Assembly: GCF_002435945.1 (NCBI RefSeq)
Contig: NZ_DIXC01000022.1
Location: 8,666 to 72,665, forward strand
Direction: 5' to 3'
Origin: Mesotoga sp. UBA6090
GTDB taxonomy: Bacteria > Thermotogota > Thermotogae > Petrotogales > Kosmotogaceae
DNA length: 64,000 bases
A model generated the notes under the pieces. The model was not told where the DNA came from, ran no database searches, and saw only the letters and a list, made by a program, of their open reading frames with translations. The position numbers were made by a program, and so were the translations under genes. This document shows, piece by piece, positions 1-8,294 of this stretch (its first letter is position 1; each line of letters starts with the position of its first letter).

Positions 1-651
1 AATCGCTACGGAAGTCCTTGTTTCAAGGTTGTCATTGACTATTTGCGTAAACAGCTTATCTGATACTATGTAGATCTTCTGTTCGACAACCTTCCATTCG
101 TCTTTTTCTGCTAAGCCATCAAGTTTGGGTTTTTCAATTGCTATATTTTCTACATCAATGAATAGCCAGCCGATTTTGATCTTGCTGTTTTCATCTGTTC
201 CGCCCAGGTGATAAGCTTTTTCTTCATCCGGACCGAGGCCTTTCACATCGAAGCCAATTTCGTTCAGCATAGCTCTTGTAGTAACCCATATCGTTCCTTC
301 GGATGAACAGACCGGGAAAAGAACTATCCTTGCATCGGAAAAGCTAACAACGCCGGCCTTGCTGGTTTGCTTAGAACCAGAGCCGTTTATATACCCAAAA
401 GTATATGATACTGGATTCTCAGTACTCTTGGGCTTTTTGCTACCAGCTGCATCCAGATCTCCCATAAACATCGCAGCGTACATCTTCGCCGCGCCTGAAA
501 GGCTTGTCCCTGGAATTATCGGTATGTTTGAGCCGGCTTCTCTCATTATCGTATTGTCTACTATCCCCAGATTAGTTCCCCCCGTACCTATGTGGATCGG
601 GTCAAGGGTCATGAAAATGAATTTCCTCTCGCTATAGAGTTCGTTGCTCAT
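1..651 (-). CDS. cmr4: Cmr4-type RAMP backbone subunit (3' end off window)
   Basis: The reading frame is open from the ATG at 651 to the left edge (217 codons), so the C-terminus is missing. The N-terminus has the RAMP ferredoxin start with IHIGTG at residues 19-24, GIVD at 29-32 and IPGTSLSGAAK further on. A later GVVSFSDARIVLFPV stretch followed by WVTTRAML is the Cmr4 signature. In this family Cmr4 forms the backbone of the type III effector and cuts target RNA at 6-nt intervals; Asp32 lies where the family's catalytic aspartate is expected. Its start overlaps the stop of cas10 by 4 bp (ATGA), showing translational coupling. Cmr3 and Cmr5 are not in view and may follow beyond the edge. Csm3 is the nearest alternative family, but the FSDARI/FPV motif favours Cmr4. 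Confidence 0.85.
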   Translation of the reverse strand, partial: MSNELYSERKFIFMTLDPIHIGTGGTNLGIVDNTIMREAGSNIPIIPGTSLSGAAKMYAAMFMGDLDAAGSKKPKSTENPVSYTFGYINGSGSKQTSKAGVVSFSDARIVLFPVCSSEGTIWVTTRAMLNEIGFDVKGLGPDEEKAYHLGGTDENSKIKIGWLFIDVENIAIEKPKLDGLAEKDEWKVVEQKIYIVSDKLFTQIVNDNLETRTSVAI

Positions 652-3623
652 TCCGCCACCTCCGATTTATCCTTCATGATGCTCATGTGAATTTCCAGTA
701 CATCCACAAATTTCCCATTCAGACAAAAATCAACGAGTTTCTGTTTCTCATGGTTTGAGAGAAGCAGTTTCCATTTGAGATTTTCAACGACGTTCTCAAC
801 ATAACTCTTGAAGGTATTGTCCTCTTTTTCTGAAGAAAGGGCCCAGTCTCTTCGTTTCTCTTCAACAAGAGTGTTTAGCTTCTTTATCTGGCTGTTCGAA
901 AGTCTTGTTGAGATAATTGCCCATACTCTTTCAATCTCATCCAGATCATCAAGATAATATGGACGCCGCTTTCTATAATTTGAACGCCTTCTACCTCCGC
1001 TGCTGTAGCTGATTTCGAATCTCTGGGATGCTGAGGAAAGATACTCAAAGTCAAAATAAGAAGGAGTGACTTGAACTATGTCGCCCTCTTTGAGTTCTGA
1101 AACATGAACTAGCCAGTTTCCGGAAGGACCTTTGAAAGAAAGGGATCTGTTTTTGAATTCAGTTTCGTCTTTATCTTTGTTAACAACATAAAAATACGGA
1201 TACCATATATCTTCAGAGCAGTCTCCCATCTTTGAGGGGATTTTCCAAACCTGATTTTCCTGGAAAGTCAATTCGAAGTAATCTGAGAGCTCTTCGGGTT
1301 GTTTCATCAGTGCCCATAGTTTTTCTTCATTGTCGATTTGCATCATTCTGCGCCCGGCATCCATGATTGCAGGAAGTGCTGTGTGATATCCCGCATACAC
1401 AATTCCAAGATTCATGGGCAGGCGGTTTCTGACTTTTCCCATTTCCTTTTCGTATTTCTCTTTTATCTTTTTGGCAGCTTCAAGAGCCTTATCTGCCGGT
1501 ACAAGAACCATGAATCTTTCCGGGTCTTTTGTTATTTCGATTAACGGGGAGTAATTACACGATTCGATTTCGATGCCATCGATTCTTGAACTGGCGAGTA
1601 CTTTTGAAGGTTCACTGGAGTCGTATAACTCTATGTTCTTACCGTTCAGGTCTTTGATTAATTCATCAACTAAATCTTTCCGACTGTCTGTCTTTATTTC
1701 AACAGGGAGCTTCTTGGCAAGCAATTCAAGATTCTCAATTATCACAAGTTTTACGAATCCGTCGGCACCTTTAGGATTCTCATTCTCGTAGAATACAGTG
1801 AATTTGGTTTCATTCACTTTGGCTTCGTAGGCATTATTTGGGGGGAGGTTTAAACTATTTAGCCGGACTTTCAAAACAAACCTTTCAGTTATTGGATCTA
1901 TAACTTCTTTGATTTCTGCGAGAGCCTCGTCCCAGAACTTACTTGTCGTCTCCCAAACTCTACGAACCCTTGCAAAAGAAGGAGGTTTCCGCCAAACTGC
2001 GAGTGCCAGCTTTTCATGTTTTTCGAGTGCTTTGTTTTCTCCGAGATCTTCAGAACCCACCATGAAGTTATAAAGGCCATCAACTGTTTTGAGATCAGTT
2101 AAGACGTATTTTTTCCCAACACTTTTCAGACTTGGGATACTATTTAGTTCATCTGATGTTGAAAGCTCTCTCGTGAGGTCCGTGAAGGAGAAACCAACTG
2201 TCTTCTTAAGGTTTCTGAATGTTGAAAGATTGTTTGTATTACCTATCCAATTATTCAAATTGAAACTAGAGCTAAGCAGTGCGATTTTTCCCGTTGAGTC
2301 TGCGATTTCATCGATCCATACGGTTTGATTTTTTCTGTTTCCTGCCCACTGCTTTCCACGACCAGTAATTCTGCTAAAACATTCTTCACAAAACTTAATC
2401 CCTAGTTTTCGAAAGTTAGCATCAATAGATCTTATATTGCAAGAAGGGCATAACTCTGCTTTTTCGGTCCAGAGTTCTTTGAGTTTCAGACAAGGAATAT
2501 TGCCATCAGGCTTCTTTGATACAACAGAACCCAAATTATAGAGGTTTCTTGAAGGACTTTCGGTTATATGAAAGAACGGAGTAACTTCCCAGTTAGTTGA
2601 ATTAGCGATTTCTTCGAAGATTGTCTGCTTCAGACTGAACTTTTTCTCCGTGACCAAATCATCAATCGCTAGTTTTTCGCTTAGCTCTGGAATTAGAAAC
2701 GTTATCCCGTTTGTGTCTCTGAATATTTCTAAACCAAGAGGATACTCCACCTCAATTAATGATTTTGCTCTATCGAGTGCTTCATCAATTAGATCCCTTC
2801 GACTTATCATGTCTCCAATACCAGTTCCTTTTGCTACATAGCTTTCACCGTCGAAAGTCACGTGAAGATATCTGAAAGTGTATCTGTTGTCTTTATCGAA
2901 GGGATCTTTATATCCATTGATTAGGGATTCTGCAAGCTCTGCCTTGAAAAAAGCTACCGAAGATATTGTCTGGTCCCAAAGAGTAACGTCATTTATAGGT
3001 CTTCTAGTATCTCCTATCGCCTTGGCAAAATGTTGATTCAAGGCATTTATCAATTTTGTTCTGAGCTTACTTAATCTTCCAAGGTTGTCTACTTCGCTAA
3101 TTTCCAGAATCTGCAGCAAATCGATAAGGACATTTTCAATAAGAGTATAAAGATCCTTGGAATCCTGTTCTATCAAATCAGCGTCTGTGGGATTTGCTTC
3201 ATAGCCGAAAGCAGTTGATATGTGCATACTCGAATTGTCTTGAGTTGAGTAGACATCATTCTTCAGAATACCTTTTTCTGTACCAGAGCCCCGACCATGA
3301 GAATCATTTAGCAGTTTATTGAATGCGTTTGCGTCATCTTTTATTATGTTATTCCCCAGTTCATGTTTCGAGACAAACTCTTCTACTACTAGAGGAATTT
3401 GGAAATCCTTTATTGGCAATTTCCTTTTAGCCTTTTGTAGCAAATCTTCTTCTAGAAGTGTCAGAAGGTTCTGCAATAGGCCATTTGGTAACTGCCTTGA
3501 CTTCGTATGATCGCCTTCCATGAATTCTTTAGTATATTTCCCTATCATGTGCAACCAGCATGCAATTTCAGCAGTAAGCAAAACGTCTCTGTTTTCTGCA
3601 AGAACAGTCAAATCTTTATTCAT
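648..3623 (-). CDS. cas10: Cas10 large subunit, divergent (Csx11/type III-C-like), HD and cyclase motifs degenerate
   Basis: About 991 residues if translation starts at the ATG at 3623, which has a GGAGGT ribosome site 7 bases upstream; a longer start at 3656 has no better site. Visible parts: an N-terminal helical HD-like domain with LHMIGK near residues 24-29 (usually LHDxGK) and LWDQ near 216 (usually LWDH); a palm-like stretch ending in NGITFLIP near 305; a zinc site CPSC...CEEC at about 392-415; a second palm region near 690-725 where the usual GGDD is replaced by TKDPERF ahead of MVLVPADKALEAAKKI. Cas10 proteins of subtype III-C (Csx11 family) are known for inactivated cyclase-like domains, so that subtype is the best guess. 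Both the DNase and cyclic oligoadenylate activities look lost, leaving a structural role. It overlaps the upstream RAMP gene by 8 bp. Confidence 0.8.
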   Translation of the reverse strand: MNKDLTVLAENRDVLLTAEIACWLHMIGKYTKEFMEGDHTKSRQLPNGLLQNLLTLLEEDLLQKAKRKLPIKDFQIPLVVEEFVSKHELGNNIIKDDANAFNKLLNDSHGRGSGTEKGILKNDVYSTQDNSSMHISTAFGYEANPTDADLIEQDSKDLYTLIENVLIDLLQILEISEVDNLGRLSKLRTKLINALNQHFAKAIGDTRRPINDVTLWDQTISSVAFFKAELAESLINGYKDPFDKDNRYTFRYLHVTFDGESYVAKGTGIGDMISRRDLIDEALDRAKSLIEVEYPLGLEIFRDTNGITFLIPELSEKLAIDDLVTEKKFSLKQTIFEEIANSTNWEVTPFFHITESPSRNLYNLGSVVSKKPDGNIPCLKLKELWTEKAELCPSCNIRSIDANFRKLGIKFCEECFSRITGRGKQWAGNRKNQTVWIDEIADSTGKIALLSSSFNLNNWIGNTNNLSTFRNLKKTVGFSFTDLTRELSTSDELNSIPSLKSVGKKYVLTDLKTVDGLYNFMVGSEDLGENKALEKHEKLALAVWRKPPSFARVRRVWETTSKFWDEALAEIKEVIDPITERFVLKVRLNSLNLPPNNAYEAKVNETKFTVFYENENPKGADGFVKLVIIENLELLAKKLPVEIKTDSRKDLVDELIKDLNGKNIELYDSSEPSKVLASSRIDGIEIESCNYSPLIEITKDPERFMVLVPADKALEAAKKIKEKYEKEMGKVRNRLPMNLGIVYAGYHTALPAIMDAGRRMMQIDNEEKLWALMKQPEELSDYFELTFQENQVWKIPSKMGDCSEDIWYPYFYVVNKDKDETEFKNRSLSFKGPSGNWLVHVSELKEGDIVQVTPSYFDFEYLSSASQRFEISYSSGGRRRSNYRKRRPYYLDDLDEIERVWAIISTRLSNSQIKKLNTLVEEKRRDWALSSEKEDNTFKSYVENVVENLKWKLLLSNHEKQKLVDFCLNGKFVDVLEIHMSIMKDKSEVAE

Positions 3624-4857
3624 CAGGATTACCTCCCGCTGTATCTGGTTGAGCATTCATATCGGCTATTGCCTTTGTTAAGTCTATAAGCTCAGTAAAG
3701 CTCGCAAATTCTCCCGCGTTTTGTTGAGAGTGTTTGACACTCAATGATTTCATGTAAGATTCACCATTTTTCTCATACCAGCGTTTAAATTTTGAGAATT
3801 CATCACCACTCAGAAAACCGTGCTCTGTCTTCTGCTTCTGAAACTTTTTATTGCTGAGCAGGGTTCCTGTTGCATTGTCAACCAGTTCGCCTTTCACAGT
3901 TCCGTTTTCGTTGAGAAATTGCCGGAAATTCTCAGGTAGCTTCATTGCCTTGTTTTCCTGTTCTATCTTTATAGACATGTCAGTGTAGACTTTTCCACTT
4001 TTTACAATGTTGCTGGCTATTCCATATCCGCTTGAGGTCTTTGCTCCGAACCCATAAACAGTGAACATAGCTTCGATTCCTTTGGCGATTACTTTCAGAT
4101 CTTCAAGCATTTGTTTGGCGGATTCCTCCTTTTCTTTTCCAGTAAGGTCGAACGGAACATAGAGCAGTGAAAATTTGCTGTTCGAGCCTGAAGGAATACT
4201 CTCTATAAGTATCGGAACGGTTCCGGCACGGGTTTTTCTATCGTGAGGATTTATGATTTCGTAGTCTACTTTATCGAAGAACGACGGGAAAAAGTGAAGA
4301 CGGCCCTGTCGAAAGCTTTCATTCGTCAGTCTCTCATTTCCGAAGATTCGAGTGATTTGCTCGTTATCTTCCTTCATACCTTCATGCCAGAATGCTGAAC
4401 GGAGGCAGCCTTTCCATGTGGATCCGGGAATGAAAGGGCAGCCGAGAATCTTTTCTCGCTTTATGGAGTTTTCAATAATCGTGAAATTCTCATCATCCTT
4501 TGAAATGTAGGGCTTCTCAAGAGTAAAATCAAATTCGATAATAAATGAGTAGGGAGGGAGAATATCCAGGGCCGTCGAATCGGTTTTATTGAATATCTCT
4601 TTAGCAAAACTGCTCCCACAGTCCGCATTTTTCCCTTTTTTTACATAGACTTGTTTTACGTAGTTTTCTCCATCAGAATATCCTAAAGCTTCGAGGTATT
4701 TGAAAGTAATCAAGAGTTCTGAGTCGCCAAGTTTCTTAAGAATTTTCGCAATTACATTCTCATTCGGGTCTTTTTTCTTGAGTTCATCTGTGAGTTCGTT
4801 CATGATGCGTTTTTCCTTGATTTCGAAGAGGGTGCTGGAATTACAGTCAAGAATCAA
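3616..4857 (-). CDS. RAMP protein, Cmr6/Csm3-like, of the type III effector
   Basis: A 413-residue RAMP. The family motifs are clear: FIPGSTWKGCLRSAF (the PGSxxKGxLR RAMP signature) near residue 140, NPHDRKTRAGTVPI near 205, and the glycine-rich FGAKTSSGYG loop near 275. Such proteins form part of the crRNA-binding filament of type III complexes. The NPHDRKT..PI..E.IPSG block resembles Cmr6-type and related single-RAMP proteins, but I cannot fix the exact family. The start is uncertain: the TTG at 4857 has a GAGGTGA site just upstream, while the ATG at 4803 would begin at MNELTDEL and loses 18 residues of low-conservation sequence. Its 5' end overlaps cmr1 by 11 bp and its 3' end overlaps cas10 by 8 bp, so cmr1, this gene, cas10 and cmr4 are one translation-coupled operon. 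Confidence 0.75.
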   Translation of the reverse strand: MILDCNSSTLFEIKEKRIMNELTDELKKKDPNENVIAKILKKLGDSELLITFKYLEALGYSDGENYVKQVYVKKGKNADCGSSFAKEIFNKTDSTALDILPPYSFIIEFDFTLEKPYISKDDENFTIIENSIKREKILGCPFIPGSTWKGCLRSAFWHEGMKEDNEQITRIFGNERLTNESFRQGRLHFFPSFFDKVDYEIINPHDRKTRAGTVPILIESIPSGSNSKFSLLYVPFDLTGKEKEESAKQMLEDLKVIAKGIEAMFTVYGFGAKTSSGYGIASNIVKSGKVYTDMSIKIEQENKAMKLPENFRQFLNENGTVKGELVDNATGTLLSNKKFQKQKTEHGFLSGDEFSKFKRWYEKNGESYMKSLSVKHSQQNAGEFASFTELIDLTKAIADMNAQPDTAGGNPDE

Positions 4858-5905
4858 TTTCTGTCACCTCACTTAGTATTTCACCAAAAGAGAAAATCTC
4901 TCTATCGTTATTAGTGTCATAATCTCTTTCAATTGCTTCGCGAACAATTTCCGAAACAGCTCTTGCTGTGAATCCCCAAATGCGCAACTTGTATTTCTCA
5001 TTTTTCTGGTTCTCTTTGTAGAAACTGCTAACAAACACTTTGCTTGCCCATTTATCACCTTTCGTTCCTCCAAAGATCTCTGCTGTAGCTTTTTTGGATC
5101 CACATTTTCCAAAGTATTCTTTTCGCAACACATATCTCACATCAAAAGACATCGGAATATACAAATTCTTGACTTCACCACCCAGATATTTCAAGTTCGC
5201 TGGCGGAAGAGATTTTCCAACTTCTGTTTCGACTTTCCAGTAGTTCTTCAGCGAAAAGCCTTTCTTATCATCACTTCTTTTGACAAAGCAATTTTCCTTA
5301 AGGAATCTGTTGATTATCCGAAGTGATTCTCTTGTTTCCTCCGCATGATCAGCGAGTTCAAAGAGGCCGTAACCAAATTGAGGCTTAGCCCCAAGAGAAC
5401 CAAAGTTGCTCATGATTGAAAGGACAGCCTTAAGCTGCTCTTCAATTTGATTTCTATCGCACCTTGGGAGAACTCTAAGCTCAAGCGAACCGAAGAAGTC
5501 CCTATCATGACGGTTCTTCTCAAAGACCTTGCTTAACCAGTTCTTATTGATGCTCTTGGTTGTAGCCTGTGAAAAGGGTTCATTCCCTCTAACCGGCTGC
5601 TTGCCATCGACCGTTACAGACAAATTGAACATTCTCTTCCAGCCTGTAGTTCCAAACAGATAACAGGCAGGACAAAGCTTCGAAATCCTTTCTTCACCGT
5701 CTTTTTCTTTGCCAGATAGTTTACAGCGATTATCTGAAGTCGGATCGCATACGTAATAGCCGAGACCTCTAGCAATGACTTCATACCACCATCTGATGCT
5801 TCCTATGATTCCCGTTTCGTGTACCCGGTCCATCTTTCCATCTGACCCACCGGTCCATAGCGGGGTAAGGGTCTTAACTCTGAATGTAATCGGTCCACTC
5901 TCCAT
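4847..5905 (-). CDS. cmr1: Cmr1-type RAMP subunit
   Basis: About 352 residues from the ATG at 5905, chosen because GAGGTG lies 8 bases upstream; an in-frame GTG at 5914 sits on top of that site. The Cmr1 signature is strong: TLTPLWTGG near residue 12, ETGIIGSIRWWYE near 30, and paired CPACYLFGTTGW near 80, with a GSLGAKPQFGYG glycine-rich loop near 185. Cmr1 binds the 3' part of the crRNA-target duplex at the head of type III-B/C complexes and helps recruit target RNA. It is the first intact gene of the type III module and lies directly after remnants of cas6 and cas2, downstream of a duplicated cas promoter at 6641-6668. That promoter is the only one seen for the module. Confidence 0.85.
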   Translation of the reverse strand: MESGPITFRVKTLTPLWTGGSDGKMDRVHETGIIGSIRWWYEVIARGLGYYVCDPTSDNRCKLSGKEKDGEERISKLCPACYLFGTTGWKRMFNLSVTVDGKQPVRGNEPFSQATTKSINKNWLSKVFEKNRHDRDFFGSLELRVLPRCDRNQIEEQLKAVLSIMSNFGSLGAKPQFGYGLFELADHAEETRESLRIINRFLKENCFVKRSDDKKGFSLKNYWKVETEVGKSLPPANLKYLGGEVKNLYIPMSFDVRYVLRKEYFGKCGSKKATAEIFGGTKGDKWASKVFVSSFYKENQKNEKYKLRIWGFTARAVSEIVREAIERDYDTNNDREIFSFGEILSEVTEIDS

Positions 5906-5942
5906 TTTTCCCACACCTCTTTTCTGTACAGCTCCAAAGTCA

Positions 5943-6012
5943 GCCGCTGATTCTTGCGTATTCCAAGTGTTTCGATGGCTAAGTAATGTTCTGACTTAAG
6001 TTTTAGGTTCGC
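5943..6012 (-). pseudogene. cas2 3'-end remnant
   Basis: Read on the minus strand this stretch gives LKLKSEHYLAIETLGIRKNQ, matching the C-terminal part of the intact Cas2 encoded at 16594-16863 (YKLRSEDYLTIEILGIDKKQ) at about 14 of 20 positions. A stop codon lies a few codons before the match and no N-terminal half is present, so only the last quarter of the gene survives. The frame then runs on toward the cmr1 start without the usual Cas2 ending. With the cas6 remnant next door it shows that a second cas operon once preceded the type III genes and was almost wholly deleted. Confidence 0.75.
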
Positions 6013-6067
6013 GCTGGATTTTTATCAAACTCATCCTTATAAATGAACGCTCTCCCGTTAGTTTCAA

Positions 6068-6420
6068 CTATCTCCTTTCGCTGATTTCTATCATTCCAAA
6101 TCCCTGTGCATTCTTCGAACCTAATCCCCAGTAGTAGGCTATCGATATAAGCTCCGGATCTGCGTTAAGCTCAAAGCGGAAGTCCCAGGCAATTTGAGTG
6201 AAAACCTTGTACTTGACAATTCGTTGAACAGGTCTTGAGGCAAGTTTGAAGGAGAAGGATTCTCCCGCTCTGACGGAATTACCCAATGCACTTGCCTTTC
6301 TGTTGAGGTTTTCCCGAATCTGAATTGCGAAATCTTTCTCTGCCGGATTGTAAAAGTACGTTTTCTTTCTCCCGTCTGCTGTCATGAGAGTCGAATAACC
6401 CTTAGTGAGCGATATTGTTC
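6068..6420 (-). pseudogene. cas6 remnant, C-terminal half only
   Basis: From an internal ATG at 6385 the frame encodes 105 residues that match the C-terminal 105 residues of the intact Cas6 (24150-24884) at all but about seven positions, including the glycine-rich LGSKNAQGFGMI loop. Upstream of that ATG the DNA still resembles cas6 for a few dozen bases but the frame is broken by a TAA. The N-terminal half, which carries the likely catalytic histidine, is missing. Further upstream, resemblance resumes with the 5' leader and promoter of cas6, so about 0.4 kb has been deleted internally. Whether the 105-residue piece is translated is unknown; it would lack cleavage activity. Confidence 0.85.
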
Positions 6421-6640
6421 TCGCTTATTCGTCATTCTATTCGGCGACAAATGAATCCAGATGATTTTTCGAGGAACGCAGTACGGAGTCTTACATATCG
6501 CAAGCAACTGCAAAACCATTACCTCATTTCATCTTTGTATAACACCATTTGACAATTAATGTGAAAGTGACAACGTAATACCCCATTCAAGTTATCCATA
6601 ATTGTTCCTGCAAAGACTTCACAAGGCGTAATTTATGTTC

Positions 6641-6668
6641 ATTATATCTCTTGTAACAAATAAATCAA
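6641..6668 (-). promoter_or_regulatory. Duplicated cas-type promoter ahead of type III module
   Basis: On the minus strand: -35 TTGATT (6663-6668), 16-bp spacer, perfect -10 TATAAT (6641-6646). The same promoter, with one base difference in the spacer, stands before the intact cas6 (25128-25155). Flanking sequence is also shared for roughly 250 bp. Nothing else promoter-like was seen between here and cmr1, so this probably transcribes the cas6/cas2 remnants and the type III genes. Confidence 0.75.
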
Positions 6669-6784
6669 AATCCAGCATATATTGGTTTTTTGAAACGATC
6701 AAACCAGTTTATTGTTGAATGGATTCGGCTTTCTAAGAACCCGTGAAGCCCTGTCAAGGTTTGCAGTCATCCAGTCATGTTTTG

Positions 6785-6814
6785 GTTTCAATTCCTCATA
6801 GGTAGTCTGGAAGC
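6785..6814 (-). repeat. Detached exact CRISPR repeat closing the captured phage segment
   Basis: A single 30-bp repeat identical to the main array repeat, 1961 bp away from the next one at 8776. On the minus strand it forms the last eight codons (ASRLPMRN) and stop of the recT frame. As the trailer-most repeat of a leader-at-right array it shows no decay. Confidence 0.95.
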
Positions 6815-7561
6815 CTCTCTAGCGGTTTCATCCAGTGCCAGAGCCGTCCTGATAATCGGAGACTTCGGAATCCACCTGAAACCAGCCTTAACGACCGTCT
6901 TCTCTCCCATTCTGTCTTCACTCGTGAACCAAGGGCTGTCTTTCCTGCTGCCACTGAGGCCAGCTTTGTAGGCCACGGAATACCTATCCCTTATCTTGTG
7001 AACCTGTTCCTTAGTCATGTAGACTATGATGTTTCCGCCGCCCTTGAGTTTGCCGACCATGTAGTAGCCTTTCGACTCGCCGGGATCTCCATCTAGGTAT
7101 GGTATGTGGACAAGCTCTTCGTTGAGTCCGTACTTCAGACTGAAGGTGTCTTTCTCATAGACGGTTCGCGCTACAATGGATTCCATCCTGTCTGACCTGT
7201 AACCAAGCTCTACTAAGCCCTCGTACATGATGTCAAAACAAACTTTCCCCTTCCTTGGGACCAGGGCGCATTGATCTAGTCCGTTTGTGGGATCGAGACC
7301 AAGCTGGGCCGCCATCATGACGGCTCCGAGAAGTGAAGCGGGGTTCTGCATGGCCGCTTCAGCGAGGCTCTTGTTCTGTCTGAGAAGAGTGACTACTATT
7401 CTTATCATTCTTTCGGGAGTTATTCCCGCATCCGGAAGGGCGTTGGCAATTTCCCCTTTGATTGAAGTGAGGTTCTTGACTATTCCTGCTAGAGGATCGG
7501 GCTTGTGGTTCCTTCTTTCATCTTCCTTCTTCACCATAGAAGCGATTTCACTTGCTTTCAT
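6788..7561 (-). CDS. recT: RecT/Bet-type single-strand annealing protein, C-terminus replaced by CRISPR repeat
   Basis: 257 residues. Features of phage RecT: an N-terminal helical part, then NPASLLGAVMMAAQLGLDPTNGLDQCALVPRKGKVCFDIMYEGLVELG (residues about 75-120, the RecT core, described here in pieces: LGAVMMAAQLGLDP and CALVPRKGK), YMVGKLKGGG, and WIPKSPIIRTALALDETARE near the end. RecT anneals complementary single strands and works with a partner exonuclease in phage recombination. The last eight residues and stop are supplied by the CRISPR repeat, so a short natural C-terminal tail has been lost. The start ATG lies inside a 19-bp sequence that also forms the end of the neighbouring exonuclease frame; no good ribosome site is visible. 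It lies inside a CRISPR array, and expression would depend on the array transcript. Confidence 0.85.
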   Translation of the reverse strand: MKASEIASMVKKEDERRNHKPDPLAGIVKNLTSIKGEIANALPDAGITPERMIRIVVTLLRQNKSLAEAAMQNPASLLGAVMMAAQLGLDPTNGLDQCALVPRKGKVCFDIMYEGLVELGYRSDRMESIVARTVYEKDTFSLKYGLNEELVHIPYLDGDPGESKGYYMVGKLKGGGNIIVYMTKEQVHKIRDRYSVAYKAGLSGSRKDSPWFTSEDRMGEKTVVKAGFRWIPKSPIIRTALALDETAREASRLPMRN

Positions 7562-8294
7562 TCTCTTGTATCTGAATTCTCAGCTCTGTATTTTCTCATC
7601 AGATCGCCACGCCACAATTGAATCACTCCCATTGACTTTTCTATTCTCTTTCCTCAACTTCCGTTATCTCTAACTTGAAGACTATTTCCCTTTCTGTTTG
7701 TGGTTCCCAGATCAAATATCTCGGAGTATCTTGAGTCTTAAAAGCGATGAACAAAGAAGCGTAACTGGACGCGTATTGCCCGGCAGGAGCCAGCTCTCCT
7801 TCGCGCCTCATTTCTTCAGAGTATTTCTTCCCATATAGGGGATCTGGATAAACAACCTCCCCTAACAATGTCTGCAACTTGAAGTCTTTGTAAGAAAAGT
7901 TCAGCGTTTCATTTAGCTTGCTTTTGATGCTTACTCCAAAGCGAATGTACTCACAATCCAATTCCTCAAGGTACGCCATTTCTTTCGATATACTTCGCCA
8001 GTATGCGATATTTCTAAGTTCTGAATCTGTGACAAACAATGCTTTCTTTGCGAAGAAGATGTCTATACTAAGTTCCGCTCCTTCAACAGATACACCTTGA
8101 GTGCCTTCAAAAACAGAAGGCTCATCATTACTTAATGATTCCGGCTCTCCTTGACTAAGCTCTTTATTACTAAAATCTAGTACCCCTGTCATAACTAGAA
8201 ATAAGGCAACAACCAAGGTGGCAATTACAGCAAGAAGAAGAATCGTGCTCTTTTTCATTCTCAAACCTCCTTATTCATTCTCTTGTATCTGAAT
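7559..8294. repeat. 19-bp direct repeats flanking the inserted membrane-protein gene
   Basis: The identical 19-bp sequence CATTCTCTTGTATCTGAAT occurs at 7559-7577 and 8276-8294. The right copy encodes the end of the YqaJ fragment (FRYKRMN), and the left copy contains the recT start. Without the 717 bp between them the exonuclease and recT genes would abut, as they do in many phages. Confidence 0.8.
7641..8258 (-). CDS. Membrane-anchored protein of unknown function in captured phage segment
   Basis: About 205 residues from the ATG at 8258, which has AAGGAGG 7 bases upstream. An N-terminal hydrophobic helix (STILLLAVIATLVVALFLVM, residues 4-23) after a lysine pair suggests a membrane anchor or uncleaved signal with the rest outside. 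The remainder is polar, with no motif I recognise; the mid region contains repeated aromatic and charged residues consistent with a beta-rich extracellular fold. Its position between exonuclease and recT genes, flanked by 19-bp direct repeats, suggests a late-added accessory phage gene. Function unknown. Confidence 0.6.
   Translation of the reverse strand: MKKSTILLLAVIATLVVALFLVMTGVLDFSNKELSQGEPESLSNDEPSVFEGTQGVSVEGAELSIDIFFAKKALFVTDSELRNIAYWRSISKEMAYLEELDCEYIRFGVSIKSKLNETLNFSYKDFKLQTLLGEVVYPDPLYGKKYSEEMRREGELAPAGQYASSYASLFIAFKTQDTPRYLIWEPQTEREIVFKLEITEVEERE

Noticed and set aside
6777..6971. Plus-strand frame opposite the end of recT
   Set aside because: Shadow of the recT coding strand and of the CRISPR repeat; no ribosome site.
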